The translations under genes were made by a program, and so were the position numbers. This document shows, piece after piece, positions 40,630 through 49,913 of a DNA stretch of 64,000 nt; positions within the stretch are counted from its first letter, which is position 1, and every line of letters starts with the position of its first letter. The stretch covers positions 1,736,001-1,800,000 of the forward strand of contig NZ_AP017315.1 of assembly GCF_002355395.1 (NCBI RefSeq), in the 5' to 3' direction. Source of the stretch: Microcella alkaliphila (GTDB lineage: Bacteria; Actinomycetota; Actinomycetes; Actinomycetales; Microbacteriaceae). The notes beneath the pieces are model-generated. The model saw only the letters and a list, made by a program, of their open reading frames with translations, was not told where the DNA came from and did not search any database.

Positions 40630-41437
40630 AAAGGCGCCCGCGAGTGCGGCGATTCTCAGCCCCCTTTCGGGGGAAGAACGACCCGGCGACCGCCAGCAAT
40701 CCGATGAGACCGGCACCGAGCATCCCGGCTGCCGCACCGACCGCGGGGGGAAGTTCGGTCGCGGACAGCGCTGCCGAATTCGACATGCGGATGCTCGCGG
40801 TCGCGTCGTCGACGACCCTCGCTTCGGGCGTCGGCCGCGGCTCCTTTACGGGCATGGCGGTGGCGGTATCGGGCTCCGGTTCGGGCGCCGGCGCCGGCTC
40901 TGCGGGTGCGGGGGGAGGCGGCGGCGCGGGCGCGGGCACGCTGGAGCCGTACTTCGCGAACACCTGCACGCCCCAGGTCGTGCCGCCGGCCTGGATGAAC
41001 GCGATACCGACATCGGTGAAGTCGCCCAGCATGTTCGCTCTGTGGCCGGGCGAATTCCACCAGCCGTCGTGCATGGATACACCCGTCGGGTAGCCCTGCG
41101 CGATGTTCTCCGCGGCGCGGCTCCAGCCGCCGGGTATCTGCGCGCTGTAGTTCGGGTTGTGGTACAGCCGCCCCTCGGCCGCCATCTGATTCGCCCAATT
41201 CAGCGCAACCTGGTCGAGCGCTCCATTGCGAGCCAACGGGCCCAGCCCCGAGCCTCCCCTGGCCTGATTGAGCAGCGAGTGAATCGTGCCAGCCTCACTG
41301 GCGTGGGCGGGCGTCGAGGCGCCGGGCGCGACGATCAGCGCCGCCGCGAGCATCAACCCCGCGAGCGACGCCAGCACCCCCCCCGTGCGGCCCCCACGCG
41401 CCCTATTCTGCGCGAATCTCCTGCCGAATGCGAGCAT
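40601..41437 (-). CDS. Secreted CAP/SCP-domain protein with C-terminal anchor
   Basis: The protein has 278 residues. The signal peptide (GVLASLAGLMLAAALIVAPG) is followed by a CAP domain at about 50-165: LLNQARGGSGLGPLARNGAL, ENIAQGYPTGVSMHDGWWNS and PGHRANMLGDFTDVGIAFI with the conserved His. Next is a Pro/Ala/Glu-rich spacer that would span the wall, then a membrane helix (GAAAGMLGAGLIGLLAVAGS) and a basic tail. CAP proteins are extracellular and may bind sterols or lipids or act as proteases; the role is unknown. The start could also be the GTG at 41377. It overlaps the SDR/DUF2867 stop by 35 bp. Confidence 0.8.
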   Translation of the reverse strand: MLAFGRRFAQNRARGGRTGGVLASLAGLMLAAALIVAPGASTPAHASEAGTIHSLLNQARGGSGLGPLARNGALDQVALNWANQMAAEGRLYHNPNYSAQIPGGWSRAAENIAQGYPTGVSMHDGWWNSPGHRANMLGDFTDVGIAFIQAGGTTWGVQVFAKYGSSVPAPAPPPPPAPAEPAPAPEPEPDTATAMPVKEPRPTPEARVVDDATASIRMSNSAALSATELPPAVGAAAGMLGAGLIGLLAVAGSFFPRKGAENRRTRGRLWSRNGNGTP

Positions 41438-42887
41438 TCGCCTCGGCCTGACGGGCCATGCCCTCCGCCATGCCGGGGAAGATCACGCCGTGGAAAGGGA
41501 TGATGATGCCCCAGTACAGGCGGCCGCCGAGCCCCGACGGGAAGAACACGGCGCGCTGGTCGAGGTGCGAACCACCACCCTCGCGGGGGCTGACGCGAAA
41601 TTCGAGCCACGCGCGACCCGGAAGCTTCATCTCGGCACGCAGCCGCAGGAACGTGCCCCTGTCGAGCTGTTCGACCCGCCAGAAGTCGAGGGCGTCGCCC
41701 GGCTGGAGGCGCTCGGGGTCGAGCCGCCCACGCCGCAGCCCCACTCCCCCGACGAGCTTGTCGAGCCAGCCGCGGGCCGCCCACGCGACCGGTAGTGAGT
41801 ACCAGCCATTGTCGCCGCCGATGCCCTCGACAATGCGCCACAGCTCGTCCGGGCTCGCATCGCTGTCGGCCTCGCGGTGGTCGACGAACACGGTCGCCCC
41901 ACTCCACTCGGGGTCGCTCGGCAGCGGATCGGCCGGAGCCTCGGCGACGGCCGCGTTGCGCCAGCTCGTCTCGACCTCCCCTTCGCGCATCTTCGCGAGC
42001 GCGTAGCGCACAGCCTGCCGGTAGCCGGTCAGCCCGCCTTCGGGCGCGGCGATGTACTGCTCGATGTCGTGCTCGCTGCAGATCGCGTCGTACTGCAGCG
42101 ACGAGATGATCGGCACGGCGAGCGAGCGCGGAATCGGGGTGACAAGGTTCACCCACTGGCTCGCGAGATACGGGGTGAGAACGGGCAGGCTCGCAATCGG
42201 TCGCTGCTTGAGCCCCGCCTCCAGCGCATAGCCGTTCATCATCTGCCCGTACCGCAAGACGTCCGGTCCGCCGATGTCGAAGGTGCGGTTCACGTCGGCG
42301 GGGAGGGTCGCCGCGCCGATCAGATAGTGCAGTACGTCACGCACCGCGATCGGCTGGATAAAGTTGCGCACCCATTTCGGCGCGGGCATGTACGGCAGCA
42401 CCTCGGTCAGGTGTCGAATCATTTCGAAGCTCGCCGAGCCCGAGCCGATCACGACTCCCGCCTGCAGCGCCGCGGTGGGCACGCCGCTCTCGAGCAGGAT
42501 CTGCCCCACCTCGGCGCGGCTGCGCAGGTGCCGCGACAGCGGCCCGTCGGGGTGAAGCCCGCCGAGATACACGATGCGGCGAACCCCCGCCTCCCGGGCC
42601 GCGCGGGCGACCGTGTCGGCGATGCGCTTCTCCAGCGCCTCGAAGTCGAGCCCCGAGGTCATCGAGTGCACGAGGTAGTAGAGCACCTCGACGCCGTCGA
42701 GGGCCGCCGCGACGTCGTGCGGGCTCCGCAGGTCGCCCGTCGCCACCTCCACATCGCCGCTCCAGGGCACGTCACGCAGACGGTCGGCGTCGCGCACGAA
42801 CACCCGCACCGTGTGGCCAGCCGCGACGAGTCGCGGCACGAGCCGGCCGCCGATGTACCCGGTCGCGCCGGTGACGAGGATGCGCAT
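41403..42887 (-). CDS. NAD(P)-binding SDR with DUF2867 domain
   Basis: The protein has 494 residues. The N-terminal atypical short-chain dehydrogenase has RILVTGATGYIGGRLVPRLV (nucleotide-binding GxxGxxG) and VRRIVYLGGLHPDGPLSRHL. The C-terminal ~150 residues form a DUF2867 domain of the START-like fold: ELWRIVEGIGGDNGWYSLP, GDALDFWRVEQLDRGTFLRL and LYWGIIIPFHGVIFPGMA. The combined protein is known in Actinobacteria without a defined reaction. TAGCGT stands 7 nt before the ATG, so it is probably leaderless. Adjacent genes give no functional clue. Confidence 0.85.
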   Translation of the reverse strand: MRILVTGATGYIGGRLVPRLVAAGHTVRVFVRDADRLRDVPWSGDVEVATGDLRSPHDVAAALDGVEVLYYLVHSMTSGLDFEALEKRIADTVARAAREAGVRRIVYLGGLHPDGPLSRHLRSRAEVGQILLESGVPTAALQAGVVIGSGSASFEMIRHLTEVLPYMPAPKWVRNFIQPIAVRDVLHYLIGAATLPADVNRTFDIGGPDVLRYGQMMNGYALEAGLKQRPIASLPVLTPYLASQWVNLVTPIPRSLAVPIISSLQYDAICSEHDIEQYIAAPEGGLTGYRQAVRYALAKMREGEVETSWRNAAVAEAPADPLPSDPEWSGATVFVDHREADSDASPDELWRIVEGIGGDNGWYSLPVAWAARGWLDKLVGGVGLRRGRLDPERLQPGDALDFWRVEQLDRGTFLRLRAEMKLPGRAWLEFRVSPREGGGSHLDQRAVFFPSGLGGRLYWGIIIPFHGVIFPGMAEGMARQAEANARIRQEIRAE

Positions 42888-42937
42888 GCCGGGAACGCTA
42901 GCCGCGCCTCCTGAACGCGCCCCGCGCATCCATTCGC

Positions 42938-43251
42938 TCAGCAAAAGTCAGCGAATACCGGGCGGGGATGCTCGTGGTCGGCATTGTCGATCACGATCGT
43001 CGCCGCGCGGTGCGGCTGCGCCTCGCGCCGATAGATCGCCTGCCCGTCGCGGCACGTCGACCACCGTCTGAACGGCGGTCGCGCTGGAACGGAACGGCAC
43101 GACCGTCTGCTCGCGCAGGGCGCCATGGTCGAACGAGTGGCGGTGGTAGCCCTCTGCCGAGTCGCAGCCGCGGGCGTGTCGCTCGGCGCGGTGTGCCGCG
43201 AGCAACTCGTCGCTCAGCTCATCGAGCGGGGCCGTGCGCGTCTCCGCTTTC
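42938..43251 (-). pseudogene. Uridine-kinase-like gene remnant
   Basis: Two frames on the minus strand carry pieces of one protein. The first reads ARGCDSAEGYHRHSFDHGAL, matching the nucleotide-kinase pattern D-S-x-E-x-Y-x-x-S-F-D. The second, shifted by one base, reads AIYRREAQPHRAATIVIDNA, then DHEHPRPVF, matching the end of the same family. The P-loop N-terminus is absent and the centre is shortened, so it is a deleted, frameshifted relic. It fills the 386-bp gap between the SDR gene and mutY, whose leaderless promoter lies at its edge. Confidence 0.7.
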
Positions 43252-43273
43252 AGGGCGAGCCTAGGCTGAACGC

Positions 43274-44161
43274 GTGCAGTTGAGCTCGACGATCGCCGCC
43301 TGGTACCGCGGTAACGCCCGTGACCTGCCGTGGCGCCGCCCCGGGTTCAGCCCCTGGGGCACGCTCGTGAGCGAGATCATGCTGCAGCAGACCCCCGTCG
43401 CCCGGGTCATTCCGAGGCTGGAGCAGTGGCTCGCCCGGTGGCCGACGCCGGACGCACTCGCGGCCGACTCACCCGCCGAGGCGGTGCGGGCGTGGGACCG
43501 CCTCGGCTACCCCCGCCGCGCCCTCAACCTGCACGCCGCGGCGACGAGAATCGCCGAACAGCACGGCGGCGAGGTTCCGGCCGACGTCTACGCGCTGCTC
43601 GCCCTCCCCGGAATCGGCGACTACACCGCCCGCGCGGTCGCCTGCTTCGCGTTCGGGATGCGCGTCCCCGTCGTCGACGTCAACACCCGTCGCGTCATCG
43701 CGCGCGCCGTGCACGGCCACGGCGAGGCGGGCCCCGCCCGCACCCGGGCCGACCTCGCCGCGATGGACGCGCTGCTCCCCGAGGACCCGACCGAGGCGCA
43801 CGACGTCAACGCGGGCGCCATGGAGCTCGGGCAGACGGTCTGCACCGCCCGCGCTCCGCGCTGCGACGCGTGCCCGATCGCCGATCTCTGCGCGTGGCGA
43901 GCGGCCGGCTTTCCCGCCTACGACGGGCCGGCGGCGCCGCGGCAGGCCCGGTTCGAGGGAAGCGACCGGCAGGTGCGCGGGCTCATCATGCGGGAGTTGC
44001 GCCACAGCGACGGTCCGGTGCCCTCCGGGGTCATCGAGGGTGTGTGGCCCGACCCTGGTCAGCGCGAGCGCGCCCTCAGCGGTCTCCTCGCTGATGGCCT
44101 CGCGACGGGCGATGATGACCGGGGCTACTCGCTTCCCGACTCGGTGCGCGAAGAGCGGTGA
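43274..44161 (+). CDS. mutY: A/G-specific adenine glycosylase
   Basis: The protein has 295 residues. The MutY pattern is LPWRRPGFSPWGTLVSEIML, QQTPVARVIPRLEQWL, the helix-hairpin-helix LALPGIGDYTARAVACFAFG, then VPVVDVNTRRV with the catalytic Asp, and the 4Fe-4S cluster CTARAPRCDACPIADLC (C-x6-C-x2-C-x5-C). It removes adenine opposite 8-oxoguanine. The C-terminal MutT-like domain of long MutY proteins is replaced by a short helical end, as in many Actinobacteria. TAGGCT stands 6 nt before the GTG start (leaderless). It is convergent with the ArsR-type gene, overlapping by 37 bp. Confidence 0.9.
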   Translation: MQLSSTIAAWYRGNARDLPWRRPGFSPWGTLVSEIMLQQTPVARVIPRLEQWLARWPTPDALAADSPAEAVRAWDRLGYPRRALNLHAAATRIAEQHGGEVPADVYALLALPGIGDYTARAVACFAFGMRVPVVDVNTRRVIARAVHGHGEAGPARTRADLAAMDALLPEDPTEAHDVNAGAMELGQTVCTARAPRCDACPIADLCAWRAAGFPAYDGPAAPRQARFEGSDRQVRGLIMRELRHSDGPVPSGVIEGVWPDPGQRERALSGLLADGLATGDDDRGYSLPDSVREER

Positions 44162-44673
44162 CCCTCGGGGTGGACCGAGAGGAACAGCCCGTGCCGGGCG
44201 CCGTCGTCGTCGGGTGACTCGTGGTACTCGAGGATGACCTCCACCAAACGGTTCTGCAGTTCTTCTAGCCGTTCGGCAGTGAGTTTGAAGCCCATCCGCA
44301 CCATGAACTGCTCGTCGAGATCGAGGCCATCGACTTCTTCCAGGAAGGTCCGGATGACAAGGGCACCCTGGCCGTCAATGCGGGTGGACCATGACAGGCC
44401 GGTTGCCCGATAGGGAATCTCCCGCGCTCCTCGCCGACCGGTGCGCGGCTCTTCCGCCACAAGGAATCCGTTGTTGACGAGCGTTCTCACGTGGTGAAGA
44501 CTCGTGCCGACGTTCAGGCCGAACTCCTCCGCAATCTCGCGATTCGTGTGCGCGTCGTAGAGACAGAAGCGCAGGATGCGCAACCGCAGCGGCGATGCCA
44601 GTGCGCGCCCAGCCGACAGCTGGCGCGCATCTGCATCGTCGGAGTTCGCGCTCGCCGAGGGAGTGGTCGCCAC
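44125..44673 (-). CDS. ArsR-type winged-helix regulator
   Basis: The protein has 182 residues from a GTG 6 nt after TATGGT (leaderless); the upstream extension would start inside the operator. The winged-helix domain reads RALASPLRLRILRFCLYDAH, then TNREIAEEFGLNVGTSLHHV and NNGFLVAEEPRTGRRG. The C-terminal ~90 residues (LVIRTFLEEVDGLDLDEQFM ... LQNRLVEVILEYHES) may bind a ligand or make the dimer. No metal-binding Cys pair is present, so the inducer is more likely an organic compound. It is divergent from the exporter gene and probably represses it. Confidence 0.8.
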   Translation of the reverse strand: MATTPSASANSDDADARQLSAGRALASPLRLRILRFCLYDAHTNREIAEEFGLNVGTSLHHVRTLVNNGFLVAEEPRTGRRGAREIPYRATGLSWSTRIDGQGALVIRTFLEEVDGLDLDEQFMVRMGFKLTAERLEELQNRLVEVILEYHESPDDDGARHGLFLSVHPEGHRSSRTESGSE

Positions 44674-44710
44674 CGCTCGACCATAGCGAAGCGTTGCGAA
44701 CATCGACCTA

Positions 44711-44732
44711 CCGATTGACACTTATCAATCGG
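44711..44732. promoter_or_regulatory. Operator between regulator and MFS exporter
   Basis: CCGATTGA (44711-44718) and TCAATCGG (44725-44732) form a perfect 8-bp inverted repeat with a 6-bp centre. It overlaps a TTGACA -35 element (44715-44720) that points to the exporter. A bound ArsR-type dimer here would block the exporter promoter. Confidence 0.7.
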
Positions 44733-44750
44733 TTGATCGAGGATGTCCCC

Positions 44751-46013
44751 GTGACCTCGCCTCCCCCGCGCTCCCCGACCCTGTGGCGCCACCGCAACTT
44801 CATGCGGCTGTGGAGCGGCGAAGCGGGAGCTCAATTCGGGGCAGAATTCGGCGGCATCGCCATTCCCGTCCTCGCGGTCGCGATCCTGGGCGCCAACGAG
44901 TGGGAAGTCGGCCTTCTCGGTGCCGCAGGCACCCTCGCGTTCCTCGTCGTCGGGCTCCCGGCCGGGGCATGGGTAGACCGCAGCCTCAAGCGACGAGTGA
45001 TGATGCGGGCAAACATCACGCGAGCCCTCGCCTTCGGGGCGATCCCAATCCTCTGGGCCGCTGGCGCCCTGCAGATGTGGCACCTGATCGTGCTGGCCGC
45101 GATCATCGGATTCGCCCAGGTGTTCTTCGACGTCGCCTACCAGAGCTACATCCCCGTGCTGGTTCCTCGCGACAGGATCTCCGATGCGAACGGAAAGCTC
45201 GAATCGACCGCCCAGCTCGCGGGCGTTGCCGGCCCGGGGCTCGGTGGCCTCCTCCTCGCCGTTGTGCAGGCCCCGATACTGCTGGCGGCGACCGCGATCA
45301 CCTACCTCGGTTCCTTCGTGGCGATCGCGAGCATCCGCGATGAGGAGCTGCCCGCGCCGCGAGATAAGCGACGACCGCTGTGGACGGAGATCGTTGAGGG
45401 TCTCGCCTTCGTCTGGAACCAGCGCCTCCTGCGGTCGATTGCGGCCTGCACGGCGCTCACGAACTTCTTCGCCAGCCTGCTGTTCACGATGCTGCCGCTG
45501 CTCGTCCTCCGTGACCTCGAGATCAGTCCGGCGCTGTACGGCATCGCGCTGTCCGTCGGCGCGGTCGGGGGTCTCATCGGAGCAGTGCTCGCCGCACCCG
45601 CCTCGGAACGCATCGGTGAAGGAACCGTGATCCCGCTCTCCGCGCTCCTGGGCGTGGTTGGGATGGTCCTGTTCGCGCTCATGCCGGTCTTCCCCTCCAT
45701 CGCCATCGCGCTCCTCATGGTCGGGAACGCGGTGACGAGTGTGAGCGTGCTCGTTTACAACATCGCCCAGGTGAGCTTCCGGCAGCGCATCTGCCCCGTG
45801 CCCCTCCTCGGTCGCATGAATGCGTCCATCCGATTCGTCGTGTGGGGCGTCATGCCCATCGCGGGCGTCCTGTCGGGGGTTATCGCGACCGCCATCGGAA
45901 TTCCGGCCCTGTTGTGGCTCGCTACCGCCGGGGTTCTCCTCGCCGCCGGATTCGTCGTCGCCTCTCCCCTCCTCGGAATGCGGCGCCTTCCCACCGAACT
46001 GGACGCCCACTAG
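44751..46013 (+). CDS. MFS exporter, EntS/macrolide-efflux type
   Basis: The protein has 420 residues and twelve membrane helices. The start HRNFMRLWSGEAGAQFGAEF, the loop GLPAGAWVDRSLKRRVMM (motif A, G-x-x-x-D-R) and PVLVPRDRISDANGKLESTA are typical of the EntS-like drug or siderophore exporters. The GTG at 44751 lies ~30 bp after the TTGACA element, so the leader is short or absent. The neighbouring divergent regulator and operator imply induction by the exported compound. Confidence 0.85.
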   Translation: MTSPPPRSPTLWRHRNFMRLWSGEAGAQFGAEFGGIAIPVLAVAILGANEWEVGLLGAAGTLAFLVVGLPAGAWVDRSLKRRVMMRANITRALAFGAIPILWAAGALQMWHLIVLAAIIGFAQVFFDVAYQSYIPVLVPRDRISDANGKLESTAQLAGVAGPGLGGLLLAVVQAPILLAATAITYLGSFVAIASIRDEELPAPRDKRRPLWTEIVEGLAFVWNQRLLRSIAACTALTNFFASLLFTMLPLLVLRDLEISPALYGIALSVGAVGGLIGAVLAAPASERIGEGTVIPLSALLGVVGMVLFALMPVFPSIAIALLMVGNAVTSVSVLVYNIAQVSFRQRICPVPLLGRMNASIRFVVWGVMPIAGVLSGVIATAIGIPALLWLATAGVLLAAGFVVASPLLGMRRLPTELDAH

Positions 46014-46119
46014 ACGGCGAACGCTGCACTCGCCCGGGCGTTCCGTCCTCGCTTCTCAGCAATGTGCGGCACGATAGGAGGAGTCGACGAACGCGATCCC
46101 GTCACAAAGGAGTCACTCG

Positions 46120-46290
46120 ATGAGCATGGATGCAGAGCACACCGGCGCAGAACCCCGCCCCGGCCTGATCGAAAAGGCGGGCGTCGCCCTGTTCGGCGTG
46201 ATCGCGGGACTGTCAATCGTCGCCGGCGTGATCCTGATTGCCGTGTCGATCTTCAACACGGGGTCGATCGACCTCGGCGGCCACTCCTAG
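46120..46290 (+). CDS. Small single-pass membrane protein (56 residues)
   Basis: The 56-residue frame starts at ATG 46120, with AAAGGAG 7 nt upstream. A charged N-terminus (MSMDAEHTGAEPRPGLIEKA) is followed by a single hydrophobic helix (GVALFGVIAGLSIVAGVILI) and a short polar end. The strong ribosome binding site and clear membrane segment support a real gene. It lies between the exporter and rbfA and is convergent with rbfA. Function unknown. Confidence 0.65.
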   Translation: MSMDAEHTGAEPRPGLIEKAGVALFGVIAGLSIVAGVILIAVSIFNTGSIDLGGHS

Positions 46291-46301
46291 GCCGCTGTCC
46301 C

Positions 46302-46736
46302 CTACTCGTCGTCGGCCTCGCGGGGCTTGACGTACGGGTCTTCGTCACCTGCGTACTGGGCGCTTCTCGCCTCCGCCTCGGTCTGGGCATCGCGTTCGCG
46401 CGCCTCGCGCAGCAGGTTCTCGATCGCCGCCGCGTTCTCGGGCACGCCGTCGGCGATGAACTCGATCGTGGGGGTCAGGCGCGTGTTGAGGTTCTTGCCG
46501 ACCTCGGTGCGCAGCATGCCGGTGGCCGCCTTCAGGGCCGCGGCCGAATCAGCGCGCTCCTCGTCGGTGCCGTACACCGTGTAGAAGATGCTGGCGTGCT
46601 GCAGGTCACCGGTGACGCGCACTTCCGTGATGGTGACAAAGCCGAGTCGCGGGTCACGAAGGCCTCTCTCGAGGCGCGTGGCAATGACCTCATGGATGCG
46701 GTCGGCGACCTTGCGGGCGCGAGGGTTCTCACTCAT
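46302..46736 (-). CDS. rbfA: Ribosome-binding factor A
   Basis: The protein has 144 residues. The KH-type fold is recognisable: PRARKVADRIHEVIATRLER, then DPRLGFVTITEVRVTGDLQH, ASIFYTVYG and LRTEVGKNLNTRLTPTIEFI. An acidic tail of ~30 residues follows. It binds the 30S subunit during late maturation of 16S rRNA. It is the last gene of the nusA-ylxR-infB-rbfA run; truB, its usual next neighbour, is not present downstream. Confidence 0.92.
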   Translation of the reverse strand: MSENPRARKVADRIHEVIATRLERGLRDPRLGFVTITEVRVTGDLQHASIFYTVYGTDEERADSAAALKAATGMLRTEVGKNLNTRLTPTIEFIADGVPENAAAIENLLREARERDAQTEAEARSAQYAGDEDPYVKPREADDE

Positions 46737-46848
46737 GGTGACCCACCTTCTTCGTCGTGTGGTGCGTGTGGTTCTGTTCGGTGCCGAACGGGCCCCGTCC
46801 ACCGTGCGGATGCACGGGGCCGGGGCCCGACGGACACGATCGCGGCGC

Positions 46849-49539
46849 TTAGGCGCGCGGCTTTTCCTTCATCTCGATCGTCTCGATCTCGTCGCCGACC
46901 TGGATGTCGTTGAACTTGCCCAAGCCGATGCCGGCTTCGAAGTCGGTCTTGACCTCGGTGACGTCGTCCTTGAAACGGCGCAGCGACTCGATCGCGAGGT
47001 TGTCGCCGACGACGACGCCCTCACGAATCACGCGCGCCTTCGCGTTGCGCGTGATCGTGCCGCTGCGCACGATGACACCGGCGATGTTGCCGAACTTCGA
47101 CGAGCGGAAGATCTCGCGAATCTCGGCCACGCCCGACTGCACCTCTTCGAACTCAGGCTTCAGCATGCCCTTCAGCGAGTTCTCGATTTCCTCGAGCGCC
47201 GAGTAGATGACCGAGTAGAAGCGGATGTCGACGCCCTCACGCTGGGCGCGCTCGCGCGCCTTCGTGTCGGGGCGCACGTTGAAGCCCACGATGATCGCGT
47301 TGTCGATCGTCGCGAGGTTCACGTCGCTCTCGGTCACCGCACCAACACCGCGGTGGATGATGCGCAACTGCACGCTCTCGTCGACCTCGATCTTGAGAAG
47401 CGCCTCTTCCAGGGCCTCGACAGCACCCGAGACGTCACCCTTGAGGATGAGGTTGAGCGACTCGACCTTGCCGTCTTCCAGCGCCTTCGTGAAGTCTTCG
47501 AGGCTGATGCGCTTGCGAGCCTTGGCCAGCATGGCGTTGCGCTCGGCGGCCTCACGCTTCTCGGCGATCTGGCGGGCGGTGCGGTCATCGTCGGTGACGA
47601 TGAACGTGTCACCCGCACGCGGCACGGTCGACAGACCCTGAACGGCCACCGGACGCGACGGGTAGGCCTCGTCGACCTTCTCGCCGTTCTCGTCCGTCAT
47701 GGCGCGCACGCGGCCGTAGGCGGTGCCCGCGACGATGGCATCGCCGACGCGCAGGGTTCCGGCCTGAATCAGCACGGTCGCCACCGCTCCGCGGCCCTTG
47801 TCGAGCTTCGCCTCGATCGCGGTTCCGCGCGCCAGTCGGTTCGGGTTCGCGCGCAGGTCGAGTCCGGCGTCGGCCGTCAGCAGAACGGCGTCGAGCAGCT
47901 CGGTGATGCCCTTCTTCTGCAGCGCAGAGACGTCGATGAACATGACGTCGCCGCCGTACTCTTCGGCCACGAGACCGTACTCAGTGAGCTGCTGGCGCAC
48001 CTTGGCGGGGTTGGCCCCGTCCTTGTCAACCTTGTTGACCGCGACCACGATCGGCACGTTCGCCGCCTGGGCGTGGTTCAGGGCCTCCACCGTCTGCGGC
48101 ATGATGCCGTCGTCGGCGGCGACCACGAGGATCGCGACGTCGGTCACCTGCGCACCGCGGGCACGCATGGCGGTAAACGCCTCGTGACCCGGGGTGTCAA
48201 TGAAGGTGATTGCGCGCTCGATCCCTTCGTGCTCGGTCCACACCTGGTAGGCGCCGATGTGCTGGGTGATGCCGCCGGCCTCGCCCGCGACGACGTTCGC
48301 CTCGCGGATCGCGTCGAGCAGCTTCGTCTTACCGTGGTCGACGTGGCCCATGACGGTGACCACGGGAGGACGGATGACGAGGTCTTCCTCGTCGTCCACC
48401 TCGTCGAGGTCGATGTCGAACGCCTCGAGCAGTTCCTTGTCTTCGTCCTCCGGCGAGACGATCTCGATCTTCCAACCGAGCTCCTCGCCGAGCACCTCGA
48501 AGGTGGCGCCGTCGAGCGACTCGGTGGCGGTTGCCATCTCACCGAGGTGGAACAGCACCGTCACGAGGTTTCCGGGCGGGCAGTTCATGCCCGTGGCGCT
48601 CTCCAACTTGTCAGCGAAGTCCGTAATGGACGCGCCCTGCCGCAGGCGAATAACGGTCTTGCCGTCGCCGCGGGGAACGCTGACGCCGCCTACCGACGGC
48701 GCCTCCCGCATTTCAAACTCTTGCCGCTTCGTCCGCTTCGACTTGCGGGCGCGACTCTTACCGCCACCACGACCGAAGGCACCAGCGGTGCCGCCACCGG
48801 GGCCGCGGCCACGGCCGCCGCCGCGGAAACCGCCACCACCGCCGCCGGGGCCTCCGGGGCCTCCAGGACCACCGGGACGGAAGCCGGCTGTACCGGGCGC
48901 CGGCCGCGCACCGCCGCCTTGGCGGGTCTGGAACGGCGCGTTGCCGCGTCCGGGCGCTCCCTGACGGGGCGCACCGGGTCGGGGGGCTCCGGGGCGGGGC
49001 GCGCCGGGACGCGGCGGACGCGGAATGGCGCCACCCGCGCCGCCCGGGCGGGGCATGCCCTGCGAGGACGAGAACGGGTTGTTACCGGGTCGGGGCGTGC
49101 CGGGGCGCGCCATGCCCTGCTGGGATGCAAAGGGATTGTTGCCGGGACGCGGACCACCCGTCGCGGCGGGCTTCGACGGCGCGGGCTTCTCCGCGTCGGC
49201 GGCGGGCGCCGCGGGCGCTTCCGGAGCCGCGGGCTCGGCGGGAGCAGCCTCGGCGGCGGACGCGGCCGGAGCCTCCGGCTCGGCCGCGGGCGCGGCGGTA
49301 GCCGGCGCGGGCTTCGGTGCGGCCTTCGGGGCCGGCTTCTTTGCCGCCGGCTTCTCGTCGGCGACGGGCTTGGCGCCGTCAGCCTCGAGAGCAGCGCGAA
49401 GCTTTCGCGCTACGGGCGGTTCGATCGTCGACGAGGGACCCTTGACGAATTCGCCAAGCTCCTTCAGCTTCTCCAGCGCGTCTTTACTCGATACTCCGAA
49501 CTCGCTGGCGATTTCGTGTACGCGTGGTTTTCCAGCCAC
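46849..49539 (-). CDS. infB: Translation initiation factor IF-2
   Basis: The protein has 896 residues from a GTG with AGGAG upstream. The N-terminal segment [20 protein letters not shown] is the IF2-N module. A long Ala/Pro/Gly-rich low-complexity linker (about 65-280) includes repeated [23 protein letters not shown] units and [11 protein letters not shown] repeats. The GTPase core has [22 protein letters not shown] and [13 protein letters not shown], followed by domains II-IV. It places initiator tRNA on the ribosome. Length and repeats are typical of Actinobacteria. Confidence 0.95.
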   Translation of the reverse strand: MAGKPRVHEIASEFGVSSKDALEKLKELGEFVKGPSSTIEPPVARKLRAALEADGAKPVADEKPAAKKPAPKAAPKPAPATAAPAAEPEAPAASAAEAAPAEPAAPEAPAAPAADAEKPAPSKPAATGGPRPGNNPFASQQGMARPGTPRPGNNPFSSSQGMPRPGGAGGAIPRPPRPGAPRPGAPRPGAPRQGAPGRGNAPFQTRQGGGARPAPGTAGFRPGGPGGPGGPGGGGGGFRGGGRGRGPGGGTAGAFGRGGGKSRARKSKRTKRQEFEMREAPSVGGVSVPRGDGKTVIRLRQGASITDFADKLESATGMNCPPGNLVTVLFHLGEMATATESLDGATFEVLGEELGWKIEIVSPEDEDKELLEAFDIDLDEVDDEEDLVIRPPVVTVMGHVDHGKTKLLDAIREANVVAGEAGGITQHIGAYQVWTEHEGIERAITFIDTPGHEAFTAMRARGAQVTDVAILVVAADDGIMPQTVEALNHAQAANVPIVVAVNKVDKDGANPAKVRQQLTEYGLVAEEYGGDVMFIDVSALQKKGITELLDAVLLTADAGLDLRANPNRLARGTAIEAKLDKGRGAVATVLIQAGTLRVGDAIVAGTAYGRVRAMTDENGEKVDEAYPSRPVAVQGLSTVPRAGDTFIVTDDDRTARQIAEKREAAERNAMLAKARKRISLEDFTKALEDGKVESLNLILKGDVSGAVEALEEALLKIEVDESVQLRIIHRGVGAVTESDVNLATIDNAIIVGFNVRPDTKARERAQREGVDIRFYSVIYSALEEIENSLKGMLKPEFEEVQSGVAEIREIFRSSKFGNIAGVIVRSGTITRNAKARVIREGVVVGDNLAIESLRRFKDDVTEVKTDFEAGIGLGKFNDIQVGDEIETIEMKEKPRA

Positions 49540-49614
49540 TTCTCTCCTGTCTGGGCCTGCACCCGGACAGGGGCAGACCACTAATGGTGGACGGGTCTCA
49601 TTTCGAGCCGCTCA

Positions 49615-49902
49615 TCAGTTGTCCATGTGCCGATCAGCCTGTTCTCTCGAGGATCCGGTGGATCCGTACAGTGTCAGAAGCTCTCCCGCATCGAGCGGAC
49701 CGGCGGTGCGAAACGCGCGAGCCCATGCTCGGCGTGACGTCGCCGTCTCGATGCAGTCGCGGGTGCCGTGCACCCACGCGCCCCGGCCAGGAAGACTGGT
49801 CGACGCGTCCGCGACGATTGACTGATCACGCACGACGCACCGAATAAGTTCGGAACGAGGAGCGCGAGCACGACAGCCGACGCAGGTTCTGACGGGTTCC
49901 AT
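49615..49902 (-). CDS. ylxR: YlxR/RnpM family RNA-binding protein
   Basis: The protein has 95 residues. The DUF448 signature MEPVRTCVGCRARAPRSELI, then SLPGRGAWVHGTRDCIETA matches YlxR, which has been reported to bind RNA and to modulate RNase P. It sits between nusA and infB, its conserved place. The start is 11 nt after the nusA stop. Confidence 0.9.
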   Translation of the reverse strand: MEPVRTCVGCRARAPRSELIRCVVRDQSIVADASTSLPGRGAWVHGTRDCIETATSRRAWARAFRTAGPLDAGELLTLYGSTGSSREQADRHMDN

Positions 49903-49913
49903 CCTAGCGGGTG

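Noticed and set aside
40661-40676. CCCCCTTTCGGGGG palindrome like the intergenic ones
   Set aside because: It lies inside the coding sequence for the basic tail of the CAP-domain protein (FFPRKGAE), so it was not counted with the intergenic palindromes.
46588-49584. 998-codon open frame antisense to infB
   Set aside because: It is the reverse complement of the IF-2 gene. Long antisense frames are expected in GC-rich genes, and its His/Arg/Asp-rich product matches no family.
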